A stretch of 5,722 nt of DNA from Hyphomicrobium_A sp943371625. GTDB lineage: Bacteria; Pseudomonadota; Alphaproteobacteria; Rhizobiales; Hyphomicrobiaceae. Location: contig CALRVN010000262.1 in NCBI GenBank assembly GCA_943371625.1, positions 1 to 5,722 on the forward strand, read 5' to 3'. Within the stretch, counting starts at the first letter, position 1. Every line of letters starts with the position of its first letter. Shown piece by piece: positions 1 through 5,722 of this stretch. Made by a program: the position numbers and the translations under genes. The notes beneath the pieces were generated by a model. The model was not told the DNA's origin and did not search any database. It saw only the letters and a program-made list of their open reading frames with translations.

Positions 1-431
1 CCTACCCCGCCTCCGGCCCCCGGGACCCCGCCACCCGAACCACCTGCGCCACCGGGAGCTCCGACGCCGCCACCGCCTCCACCACTGCCGGTTCCGCCTT
101 GGGTAAGGCCGTCCCCGCCTGCATTGCCATAGGAGCCACCAGGCGCGCCGGGCGCAATATAATCGCCTCCCGCACCGCCGAACGTTTGAGCGTTGACTGA
201 CATCGGCACAGAGAGCGCTAGCAGCGCGCTCGCCAATATTGCGCAAATCGGATGTGACGGGGGTTGCACCACCAAAAGCGAACGCTTGGCCGCCGGGACA
301 CTTCCTTTATGGGCAGCGCAGCGTTGCACGCCATTCGAACCGAGAACGCGACCCATACCATACACCCCGATATTCACCCTCACCGCCGCACGTTTTTGAA
401 GACCGGGCCAGAGCATTTCAACGTTGACCAT
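1..431 (-). CDS. Gly-rich exported protein, N-terminal part (autotransporter/adhesin-like), truncated by window edge
   Basis: A minus-strand frame is open from a stop codon at 434-432 to the left edge, so the 3' part of the gene is outside the window. It encodes a basic N-terminal stretch, then a hydrophobic segment (AILASALLALSVPMSV) and a plausible signal peptidase site (VNA before QTFGG). After that, more than half of the residues are glycine, in runs such as GSGGGGGG and GGAGGSGGG. This is how many large, secreted, Gly-rich surface proteins or autotransporters of Gram-negative bacteria begin; the passenger and any beta-barrel are not visible, so that class is inference. The start is uncertain. 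ATG codons lie at 431, 416 and 356 and GTG codons between them, and none has a strong ribosome binding site. With the 356 start the signal peptide is still unusually long, with more than 50 residues before the cleavage site. The gene is divergent from the AraC regulator, which may control it. Confidence 0.6.
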   Translation of the reverse strand, partial: MVNVEMLWPGLQKRAAVRVNIGVYGMGRVLGSNGVQRCAAHKGSVPAAKRSLLVVQPPSHPICAILASALLALSVPMSVNAQTFGGAGGDYIAPGAPGGSYGNAGGDGLTQGGTGSGGGGGGVGAPGGAGGSGGGVPGAGGGV

Positions 432-509
432 TTATGACGGCCGGGCAACTTATGCGGGAAAGCCCGAGGGGGGCGCTATCGGACGCGCGTGTGGCGGCGA
501 GAGCACATA
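432..509. promoter_or_regulatory. Divergent intergenic control region between the Gly-rich gene and the AraC gene
   Basis: About 80 bases separate the start codons of two divergent genes, so both promoters and any operator must lie here or reach into the coding ends. I see no clear paired -35/-10 boxes. A TTGACC at 424-429 has no good -10 at normal spacing. AraC-family regulators often act on a divergent neighbour, which makes this the likely target site. That is inference from layout only. Confidence 0.3.
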
Positions 510-1490
510 ATGGTGCGCATGCAGACGGATATGGTCGATTGGCTGCTGCGCGATCGGGAGAACGAGCACGTCGTCTCGGTGAGCCCGAAGATCTCGATCG
601 ACGAGGCGAATTACCGAGGAACGGTAGAGCGCCTTCCCGTCGGCGACACGCTCGTCGTTTATCTCGGGACGGTGGACGTCTTTGCTCCCTGCATACTCGA
701 GCCGCGCGTCATCGAAACGGAGCCTTGGATAGCCAGCAGTCTCGCGGTCAACGGGCGATTGTCGATCGAGCTCAGCGACGGCGCGCGCGTGTCCATCGGT
801 CCGGATCGTGCAGCGCTGTTTAGGACGATCGATGGCTGGGCGCGTTACGAGCATCCGCCGCAGCACAAGCTCAGGATGGCTGGCTACAGGCTCCGTGGGG
901 ACAGGGTAGCCCGCTACTTTGACGGCGACATACCTCGAAACCTCGCCACGATGCTCGATGTCGACATGGCGCGCGGCCAGGCATTCGAGATTCCTGCCAC
1001 ACCGAGAATGCGCCGCGTAGGCTACAACCTATTTTCCGAACACTTCACCGGTGCGCTGAGGCTCGCCTATCTCGAGGGTGTCGCGCTGCAGCTATTCGCA
1101 ATGCAGGCGACAGCAGCGGCGTCAGGCGCGCGCACAAAGTTCGTCGCGTCGAGGCGCGATTGGGCTGTCATCCGCGAGGCACGCGAGCGCCTCCTGATCG
1201 ACCTGAGAAATCCGCCGACCATCGCAGCACTCGCACTCGCTGTCGGCGTGAGCGAGAAGACACTGAATGCAGGTTTCCGCAGCCTCTTCGGTACCTCCGT
1301 GTTCGAAACGCTCCGCAACGAGCGGCTCGACCACGCGCGTATCGCCCTCGAAATTACCGACCTGCCGCTGAAAGAGATTGCCAACCGCGTCGGCTACAAT
1401 CAGGTGTCAAACTTCACGACGGCATTCACCGCGCGCTTTGGCACGCCGCCACGGCGTTATTCGCGATCGCGCTCTTACGGGAGCGGGTGA
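510..1490 (+). CDS. AraC-family transcriptional regulator (PchR-like)
   Basis: This is a cytoplasmic DNA-binding regulator of 326 residues from the ATG at 510. The C-terminal hundred residues form the double helix-turn-helix of the AraC/XylS family. The first HTH is TIAALALAVGVSEKTLNAGF, and the second starts PLKEIANRVGYNQVSNFTTA and runs into the family signature ending RFGTPPRRY. The N-terminal two thirds is a mixed beta-rich sensor region without recognisable ligand residues. Overall length and layout resemble PchR-type regulators of siderophore or surface-protein genes. The frame also allows a GTG start at 489, adding seven residues. I prefer 510 because CGAGAG at 498-503 is a passable ribosome binding site, while nothing comparable precedes 489. 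The gene appears intact and is divergent from the Gly-rich exported protein, its most likely target. The effector molecule cannot be told from sequence. Confidence 0.9.
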   Translation: MVRMQTDMVDWLLRDRENEHVVSVSPKISIDEANYRGTVERLPVGDTLVVYLGTVDVFAPCILEPRVIETEPWIASSLAVNGRLSIELSDGARVSIGPDRAALFRTIDGWARYEHPPQHKLRMAGYRLRGDRVARYFDGDIPRNLATMLDVDMARGQAFEIPATPRMRRVGYNLFSEHFTGALRLAYLEGVALQLFAMQATAAASGARTKFVASRRDWAVIREARERLLIDLRNPPTIAALALAVGVSEKTLNAGFRSLFGTSVFETLRNERLDHARIALEITDLPLKEIANRVGYNQVSNFTTAFTARFGTPPRRYSRSRSYGSG

Positions 1491-1549
1491 CGTTCCCCGC
1501 CGACTTAAGATGATCGATTTGAAAACTGCTTTGCCTCCGCGAGCGGACG

Positions 1550-1579
1550 TGGTCGGCGGTTGTCACGCACCGCCGACCA
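1550..1579 (+). terminator. Perfect 11-bp inverted repeat downstream of the AraC gene, possible terminator
   Basis: The arms TGGTCGGCGGT (1550-1560) and ACCGCCGACCA (1569-1579) are exact reverse complements around an 8-nt loop. The hairpin starts about 60 nt after the AraC stop codon, where a terminator is expected. There is no T-tract after the stem, so intrinsic termination would be weak. It could instead stabilise the mRNA end. Confidence 0.45.
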
Positions 1580-1889
1580 GTTGATAGCCGCTTATGGGAC
1601 CGAGCGCGAGAACTGGAGCAACATTCAGATTCCAGAAGCTGTATCGCCCAAAGCATACTCAATTTGCGCTCGACTCTCGATGATGGGTAAGCAAAATATC
1701 TCGTGTGTTGCGTACGGGGGATTGCGGAATGCCTGATCTGGTGGAGGCGATACGCGCCATGGCCTGTGGCCAATACCGGCTGCGATTTTCCTGCCTTGGT
1801 GAGTTACCTGACCGGCTCGCTTAATACCCCATTGAGCGAGCCGGAAGTCCAGGACGATTGGCTCACGGCGAGAGGCCTGGCAAGGATCG
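1580..1889. other. Stretch without a supported gene
   Basis: Short open frames exist on both strands, but they overlap one another, lack good start signals and match no family I recognise. A plus-strand frame from 1703 to 1930 and a 31-codon frame from the ATG at 1729 look partly protein-like, so a heavily decayed gene upstream of the nuclease remnant is possible. The only clear structure is the hairpin at 1812-1844. Confidence 0.4.
1812..1844. repeat. Long near-perfect hairpin (14-bp stem, 5-nt loop)
   Basis: CCGGCTCGCTTAAT (1812-1825) pairs with ATTGAGCGAGCCGG (1831-1844) around the loop ACCCC. The outer ten base pairs are perfect, there is one T-G wobble, and then three more pairs. No T-tract follows on either strand. 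It lies about 45 nt before the start of the nuclease-like remnant. It could be a factor-assisted terminator, a REP-like element, a protein binding site, or the scar of a mobile element. Confidence 0.55.
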
Positions 1890-2466
1890 ATGGGGGATCG
1901 GGTCAGGCTCACCGAGCCGGACCGGCCTGAGCTCCGACTTTACGAGCCTCTGTCGAAGCGAATCAATAATCGCGGGTTCCTGAGGAATTTAGGCATTGAG
2001 CCAGGCTCATATGTTTTCCAGGACACGTCCGCCGGCGGTGCGACGGGTTCCGGTCCCCTCAGCGGGCCGGATTTTACCTTTGCCACGATCCGCGCCACCC
2101 GCTTTGAGAAAGCCCCCGAGATCACAACTATCGAGGTCAAGAACAGGGCAGGCGCGAATGTCAATGTCGTCTACGATATTCGTGCTCACAGGCGCGTCAG
2201 CCATTTTCCCTACCTCGCTTGTCCGCGATCCCATCTCAATCCCGCGAGTACAGAAGTGATCCGGTCCTGATGCCTCGATGAAGACATAGGCCTCATCCTT
2301 TTCGATATTGAACTCGACGGAGTCCGGTGATTGCGAAATCAAGGGCTTGAAGATTGATCATAAACCGGGGCGCGCTTCGCCTGAACCCGAGCTTACCGAC
2401 CAATACCTTGTCAGCCGTCTTTCCCCGCAGAACTGTGCAGCGCTTGAAGCAATACGAGGCGCTTGA
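1890..2466 (+). pseudogene. HrgA-like PD-(D/E)XK nuclease-fold protein, disrupted
   Basis: From the ATG at 1890 (AAGGA at 1882-1886) the frame encodes a protein reminiscent of HrgA-like restriction-endonuclease-fold proteins. The N-terminal motif LRLYEPLSKRI is followed by Pro60-Asp61 and, 20 residues on, Glu82-Val-Lys84 in TIEVKNRAG: a PD-(D/E)XK arrangement. Next come VYDIRAHRRVSHFPYLACP and a conserved-looking strand, GLILFDIEL. The gene is broken twice. A TGA at 2268-2270 interrupts the frame, although the same frame clearly continues through the GLILFDIEL strand to about 2325. Sense then resumes one base out of phase (GDCEIKGLKIDHKPG onward) and runs to a natural TGA at 2464-2466. Without the lesions the protein would have about 190 residues. 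HrgA was named in Helicobacter as a restriction-linked gene; assignment here is by remembered family pattern. The ParA-like gene follows with no gap, so the two probably formed one operon. Confidence 0.6.
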
Positions 2467-2949
2467 GTGGGACAGATCATCAGCATCGTGAACCGGAAGG
2501 GCGGCGTTGGAAAGACGACACTGACCCTAGGTCTGGCCGACACGTTGATCTCTGAACAGAAGTACAAGGCCAGCGATCCCATGGTGCTCGTGGTCGACTT
2601 GGATCCTCAGGGCAGTCTCACACGCGCGCTGCTTTACGATCGGAACGAAGGCGCCCCGCAAGCAAAGCTCCGTGAGGTGTTCGACAAGCGCCAGACGTTT
2701 GGAGAACTCCTGAAGGAGCGGCTCGAAGGCAGCAACCGCTCTTGGAACGAGTTTCTCCGTCATGGCGTCGGGCCGGTTGGCCAACACTATTCGATGCTCG
2801 CCAACAATGGCCATGTGTGGGATGTGGAACGCGATGCCATCAAGAAGCAGGCCAGAGGCGATTACCAAGAACGCCATCCCAGAAGCGGAAGTGCAATCAA
2901 ATGCTCACCTGTAGCGAGTAGGTCAACATCCGCGCTTGCTTTTTGCTGA
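2467..2949 (+). pseudogene. ParA/MinD-type ATPase, N-terminal remnant
   Basis: The N-terminal 130 residues are a clear ParA-family P-loop ATPase. After GQIISIVNR comes the deviant Walker A motif KGGVGKTT (residues 11-18), with the signature lysine of the ParA/MinD group. VLVVDLDPQGSLTRALL (residues 40-56) follows as the A' motif. The GTG start directly follows the TGA of the nuclease-like gene and has GAGG at 2456-2459, seven bases upstream, so the two were probably translationally coupled. ParA-type proteins normally exceed 200 residues. This frame loses family character after residue 130 and ends at 160 with a Ser/Arg-rich tail, lacking the Walker B region and C-terminal half. If one base near 2854 is treated as an insertion, the protein reads on as QAEAITKNAIPEAEVQSNAHL before a TAG at 2912-2914, so a frameshift plus a deletion is possible. 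Its original role (partitioning, or switch ATPase of a defence module) cannot be told. Confidence 0.6.
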
Positions 2950-3052
2950 AAAGCATCACAGGTCGCCGCGCAATTTTGATGTGCTTATGACGAAATCGGA
3001 CCTGATGCATTCGCAATTTGAGTTAGTTGTGCGCCGCACTAGCCGGTCACTT

Positions 3053-4225
3053 CTATTTTAGTCGGCGAAGCGCTCCTTCGAGTTCGGCGGGCGTGCACTT
3101 AGAGGACGGGTCGTTAATCGCTCGAACTACGACTTTTCTTTCGCCGGCAAGACGAGTTTCTGAGACCGGAGAGGGAGGGCGCTGCGCGGGGTCAGTAACT
3201 TCTGAGAACCACCGTTGGTCCCAATGGGCGATGGCGGCCTCGTTCGCGCCTGCCTCAGAACGTAAGAGTTGTGAACGATTTCGGCCGTAAGCCGTGATGG
3301 CCATGCACCAGCGAGGTACAGACTTCGAGACCAAGAATGTCCATACCTCCCGAGCGCGCCTAAACGACAAATCAAGATTGCGGTCGGGCGAATATTCTAG
3401 ACTACAATTTTTTTTATCCAACTCACCCTTATTATCGCACTCAAGGACAGCGTATTCTTGCAGTTCCGGCATCTCGGGCCGCGACCGTTTCGGAAAACTA
3501 GTCCATAAAGGTTCAGCTGAGGCAAACCCTTCTATCATTAGCGTATTAAGGTCACCGAACGCCAATTTTTGCAACTTAGCGGTTAGCGTATCGACGACGG
3601 TTTGCTTACCTTTCAAGGTCAAGTCGGAAGAGCTTTTGTCGAATAGTCCTGACTCACCGCCCGACTGCAGTACAACAAGCGACGCGTCGGGCGACCTCGT
3701 TTTGATCTCTGTTAGTTTCGTACGCAAGTTAGAGTTTTCGGCCTCAAGCCTCGAGACTGCGGCGGTGAGTTGGTCGACTTGCCCGTTAAGATCGTCCGCA
3801 CGGCGTTTAGACGCCTCGCCGGCCGCAGCGACGAAATTTCGTTCAGCGTCGGCCAGCAACACTTTGTCTTCCAACGCTTTGCGACCATCAGCGTTTTGTG
3901 ACAGCGCGGCTTCCAGTTCTCCTACCCGCTTTTTCAGCTGAGCCAAAGTTTCCGTCTTCGACCGCTCCTCTACACCACTCTGTTGGCGCTCTGCGTCCGC
4001 TGCCAGCAGTCTCGCTTTGAGAACGCCGTTTTCTTCTTCACTTTTTGTCAGAGCGGCACGAAACTTACCTACGTCTTGGTCAGACCATTGCCTTGGTTTG
4101 GCGATTGTCAGGAACCCCGACATGAGTGCCAAAACGAGAATGCCCACTGCGAGCATGGAGGTGAGTAGGTCCGACCCAGGACCGAAATCCGCTGTGTCGT
4201 CGGTCAAGTCGTCCGCGTCAAGCAT
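3053..4225 (-). CDS. zorB: MotB/OmpA-domain stator protein, ZorB-like
   Basis: This 390-residue inner-membrane protein has its bulk in the periplasm. A short acidic N-terminus leads to one membrane helix at about residues 20-42 (LLTSMLAVGILVLALMSGF). Asp19 sits at its cytoplasmic edge, the position of the proton-carrying Asp of MotB/ZorB-type stators. Residues 48-178 are heptad-like, charged and Ala/Glu/Lys/Leu-rich: a long coiled coil. Residues 182-370 form an OmpA/MotB peptidoglycan-binding domain, with IEGFAS (231-236), NLDLSFRRAREVWTFLV (283-299) and a closing strand RKVVVRAI. The usual Asp of the GHTD motif is replaced (GFAS), while the Arg of the LS..RA helix remains. About 45 residues are inserted between these motifs. 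Cysteines 263, 274, 307 and 377 could form disulfides. The ATG overlaps the end of the ZorA-like gene by eight bases (ATGCTTGA), so the two are coupled. Being a stator subunit is well supported; membership of Zorya is inference, since the coiled coil and insertion are not typical of ZorB. Confidence 0.8.
   Translation of the reverse strand: MLDADDLTDDTADFGPGSDLLTSMLAVGILVLALMSGFLTIAKPRQWSDQDVGKFRAALTKSEEENGVLKARLLAADAERQQSGVEERSKTETLAQLKKRVGELEAALSQNADGRKALEDKVLLADAERNFVAAAGEASKRRADDLNGQVDQLTAAVSRLEAENSNLRTKLTEIKTRSPDASLVVLQSGGESGLFDKSSSDLTLKGKQTVVDTLTAKLQKLAFGDLNTLMIEGFASAEPLWTSFPKRSRPEMPELQEYAVLECDNKGELDKKNCSLEYSPDRNLDLSFRRAREVWTFLVSKSVPRWCMAITAYGRNRSQLLRSEAGANEAAIAHWDQRWFSEVTDPAQRPPSPVSETRLAGERKVVVRAINDPSSKCTPAELEGALRRLK
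3408..3415 (-). other. Homopolymer A8 tract inside the zorB-like gene
   Basis: On the coding strand, eight consecutive A's encode Lys271-Lys272-Asn273 in the insertion of the OmpA domain. Gain of one A gives a TAG within two codons of the tract, and loss of one A gives a TAG after two more codons. Replication or transcriptional slippage would therefore cut off the C-terminal 115 or so residues, including the NLDLSFRRA helix. Confidence 0.5.
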
Positions 4226-5705
4226 TGCGCAGTCCCATCACTTGATCGAGATAAGCGCGGAACTCCTGAACATAAGTGTATGCGACGACGAAAACAGCCA
4301 ATGTTAAGCCAACGATTGCTAGGATGAGGAGCAACGACGCGATTCTGCGCGTTCCCCTGGCGATCTTGTTAGATCTGGCCAGCATTTGGTTTAGCTCGCT
4401 TGTTTGGGCTACACCACGCGTCACCTCCGTTTGAAGCACTGTCTCTATCTTAGCGGCGTGAGCGGAGAGCAGCTCGGCTGCGGAAACCTGTGTGGCTTGG
4501 CGCGCATCCGCCAGAGCCTTCTCCGCCGCCTGCAACACCGCGGCTTGTCCTTGTTTACCCACCCAATCGGACAACTCGCCGACAATGCGCCCTGCACCTT
4601 CCCGAATAGCTTTCGATACATCCTCTACAGCTTGCCGTTGAGCGGCGACCGCCTTGGCGAACTCGTCGCGCAGTTCCTCGACACCGCCGATCCTTTGGCG
4701 CAACTTGTCATCCTGCTCTTCGAGCTTGCCGATAACAGCGGTCGCCGAACGATCGAACGCAATGCGCGCATCATCGAGGCGGCCATGAAAGCCGGACACT
4801 GTTTGACCAAGGGCATTTATCGAGTGCGTCAGCGGACTTTCATCCACGGCCCGACCGAAGGCTGTCTGTATTTGCAGCACCATCATCTGGAGGGTCACGA
4901 ACTGCACGTGCTCGCGGTTGCCTACAAACATCGCCACCAGTTGCAGCGTAATGCCGGCAAACAGGCCGGCGACGCTGGTGCCGAATGCCATCGCCAATGC
5001 TTGGACGATGTTTGGTATCGCCGTTTCCGCTTGGTTGGTGTTTCCGCCCTGTCCTGATCCGGCGTCGAATGACGCCGCAATAAGGGGCTGCAATTGTGCC
5101 AACGCGATCATCAAACCAACAAAGGTACAAAGGATTCCGAAACGGACGGCAAAGACTTGCCACCACCGCACCTTTGCCGATCCCATGCGTATGGTTGGAA
5201 TATCGAGCGCGAGGATCGACGCCAAAGGTTCGTGATTCATTTGCTTGCACTGCTTCGCGACGCGGTCCGCGATCAAAGCGGATGGCAGTGGGTTGGTATC
5301 CCCGGTCCCGAGCGATACCTGGAAAGCCCGCAGCAGGTCGTCTGCGGTCGGGCGCCTGCCCTTCGCGACCTCGGCAGCGAAGGTCTCGGCTGCCGCCGTT
5401 TTGGCACGGGCGTTCTGTAGATCTTTTTCGATGTAGCCCAACGACGAGATCGCGTCGGCGCCGCCCCACAGTAACGGCAGGCATAGAACGAGCGCTGTCG
5501 AAACCAGTTTCGTTGCATCGAACTCGTCCCAAACGGCTGCTAAGGCGATCACGCCTAAAAAGTTCGCGGCGATGAGGACCGCGAGTGTCGGCCACGCTGC
5601 GATTGAACGGAGGCCCTCGCCAAGGCCTTCAAAGCGCTTTCTTACGCGTCCGCCGACGCGGAACAGCAGGTTTGAAAAAGCTTCCGAGCCCACACCAACA
5701 CTCAT
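4218..5705 (-). CDS. zorA: MotA/TolQ/ExbB-type proton-channel protein, ZorA-like
   Basis: This 495-residue inner-membrane protein has MotA-like order. Two N-terminal helices (about 38-59 and 67-86) are followed by a cytoplasmic domain (87-183). Helix 3 (184-206) carries FGILCTFVGLMIALAQL, and helix 4 (232-262) carries ALAMAFGTSVAGLFAGI. The G-x-L-x-TF-x-GL and AFGTS-x-AG motifs are those of the MotA/TolQ/ExbB channel core, including ZorA of Zorya defence systems. A long cytoplasmic helical tail (263-450), rich in Ala, Glu, Gln and Lys, follows, as in ZorA. Unlike canonical ZorA, a fifth hydrophobic helix (about 455-478, SLLLILAIVGLTLAVFVV) precedes a short C-terminus. The start has GAGGA three bases upstream, and its stop overlaps the ZorB-like start. 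The pair should form a pentamer-dimer stator driven by ion flow. The defence role is inferred from architecture and from the neighbouring nuclease/ATPase remnants. A different energised cell-envelope complex is the alternative. Confidence 0.82.
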   Translation of the reverse strand: MSVGVGSEAFSNLLFRVGGRVRKRFEGLGEGLRSIAAWPTLAVLIAANFLGVIALAAVWDEFDATKLVSTALVLCLPLLWGGADAISSLGYIEKDLQNARAKTAAAETFAAEVAKGRRPTADDLLRAFQVSLGTGDTNPLPSALIADRVAKQCKQMNHEPLASILALDIPTIRMGSAKVRWWQVFAVRFGILCTFVGLMIALAQLQPLIAASFDAGSGQGGNTNQAETAIPNIVQALAMAFGTSVAGLFAGITLQLVAMFVGNREHVQFVTLQMMVLQIQTAFGRAVDESPLTHSINALGQTVSGFHGRLDDARIAFDRSATAVIGKLEEQDDKLRQRIGGVEELRDEFAKAVAAQRQAVEDVSKAIREGAGRIVGELSDWVGKQGQAAVLQAAEKALADARQATQVSAAELLSAHAAKIETVLQTEVTRGVAQTSELNQMLARSNKIARGTRRIASLLLILAIVGLTLAVFVVAYTYVQEFRAYLDQVMGLRNA

Positions 5706-5708
5706 AAA

Positions 5709-5713
5709 TCCTC
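5709..5713 (-). promoter_or_regulatory. Ribosome binding site of the ZorA-like gene
   Basis: GAGGA on the minus strand ends three bases before the ATG at 5705. It supports that start, even though the reading frame stays open to the right edge of the window. Confidence 0.55.
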
Positions 5714-5722
5714 GGCCTTGGG

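Noticed and set aside
1..180. Repetitive GGN-rich tract considered as a repeat array
   Set aside because: No constant repeat unit or spacer; it is explained by Gly codons of the exported protein.
325..345. GGTTCGAATGG-like string resembling a tRNA T-arm
   Set aside because: No matching acceptor, D or anticodon stems around it, and it lies inside the Gly-rich gene leader.
1625..1912. Minus-strand open frame of 95 codons in the gap upstream of the nuclease remnant
   Set aside because: No ribosome binding site or family resemblance, and it crosses the hairpin at 1812-1844.
2007..2342. Minus-strand open frame of 111 codons opposite the nuclease-like remnant
   Set aside because: The plus strand carries a coherent PD-(D/E)XK pattern continuing on both sides of the lesions and ending at a coupled ParA start. 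The minus frame shows no recognisable motif.
2967..3022. Two similar CGCAATTT(T)GA strings considered as direct repeats of an insertion
   Set aside because: Only about ten bases, imperfect and AT-rich; not enough to call element ends.
3294..3941. Plus-strand open frame of 215 codons
   Set aside because: Lies wholly inside the zorB-like gene; low-complexity Ser-rich antisense of the coiled coil and OmpA region.
4404..5057. Plus-strand open frame of 217 codons
   Set aside because: Antisense shadow of the zorA-like gene, with no domain of its own.
4840..5595. Minus-strand open frame of 251 codons in another phase of the zorA-like gene
   Set aside because: Very Arg-rich and without hydrophobic segments, typical of an out-of-phase reading of a GC-rich gene.

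Overview
The window is GC-rich, densely coding bacterial DNA. A Gly-rich exported protein, a PchR-like AraC regulator, a ParA-type ATPase and a MotA/MotB-like pair all fit a Gram-negative proteobacterium. An alphaproteobacterium (Hyphomicrobiales-like) is my best guess, but nothing here fixes the taxon.

Layout. (1) 1-431, minus strand: the 5' end of a gene for an exported, extremely Gly-rich protein that runs off the left edge. (2) 510-1490, plus strand: a complete AraC-family regulator, transcribed divergently from the Gly-rich gene across a short shared control region. A hairpin that may end its transcript lies just downstream. (3) 1580-1889: no convincing gene, but a strong 33-nt hairpin at 1812-1844. 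(4) 1890-2949, plus strand: the remains of a two-gene operon. The first gene is a HrgA-like PD-(D/E)XK nuclease-fold gene, broken by an in-frame stop and a frameshift. The second is a ParA/MinD-type ATPase that starts directly at the stop of the first and has lost its C-terminal half. (5) 3053-5705, minus strand: two intact, overlapping genes for a membrane stator-like pair. One is a MotA/TolQ/ExbB-type channel protein with a long cytoplasmic tail. The other is a MotB-like, OmpA-domain partner with a single membrane helix. They converge on the ParA remnant.

The MotA-like and MotB-like pair is the centre of interest. Its architecture is that of the ZorA/ZorB proton-channel core of Zorya anti-phage systems. 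It also has features that do not fit canonical ZorAB: a fifth membrane helix at the extreme C-terminus of the ZorA-like protein, a coiled coil of about 130 residues between the membrane helix and OmpA domain of the ZorB-like protein, and a Cys-containing insertion within that OmpA domain. No Zorya effector (ZorC/D, ZorE, ZorF/G) lies downstream of zorB, where effectors normally sit. Any partner must therefore lie upstream, beyond position 5722. Together with the decayed nuclease/ATPase pair next door, this looks like part of a defence or accessory island that has undergone turnover. The AraC and Gly-rich genes on the left may belong to the flanking chromosome.
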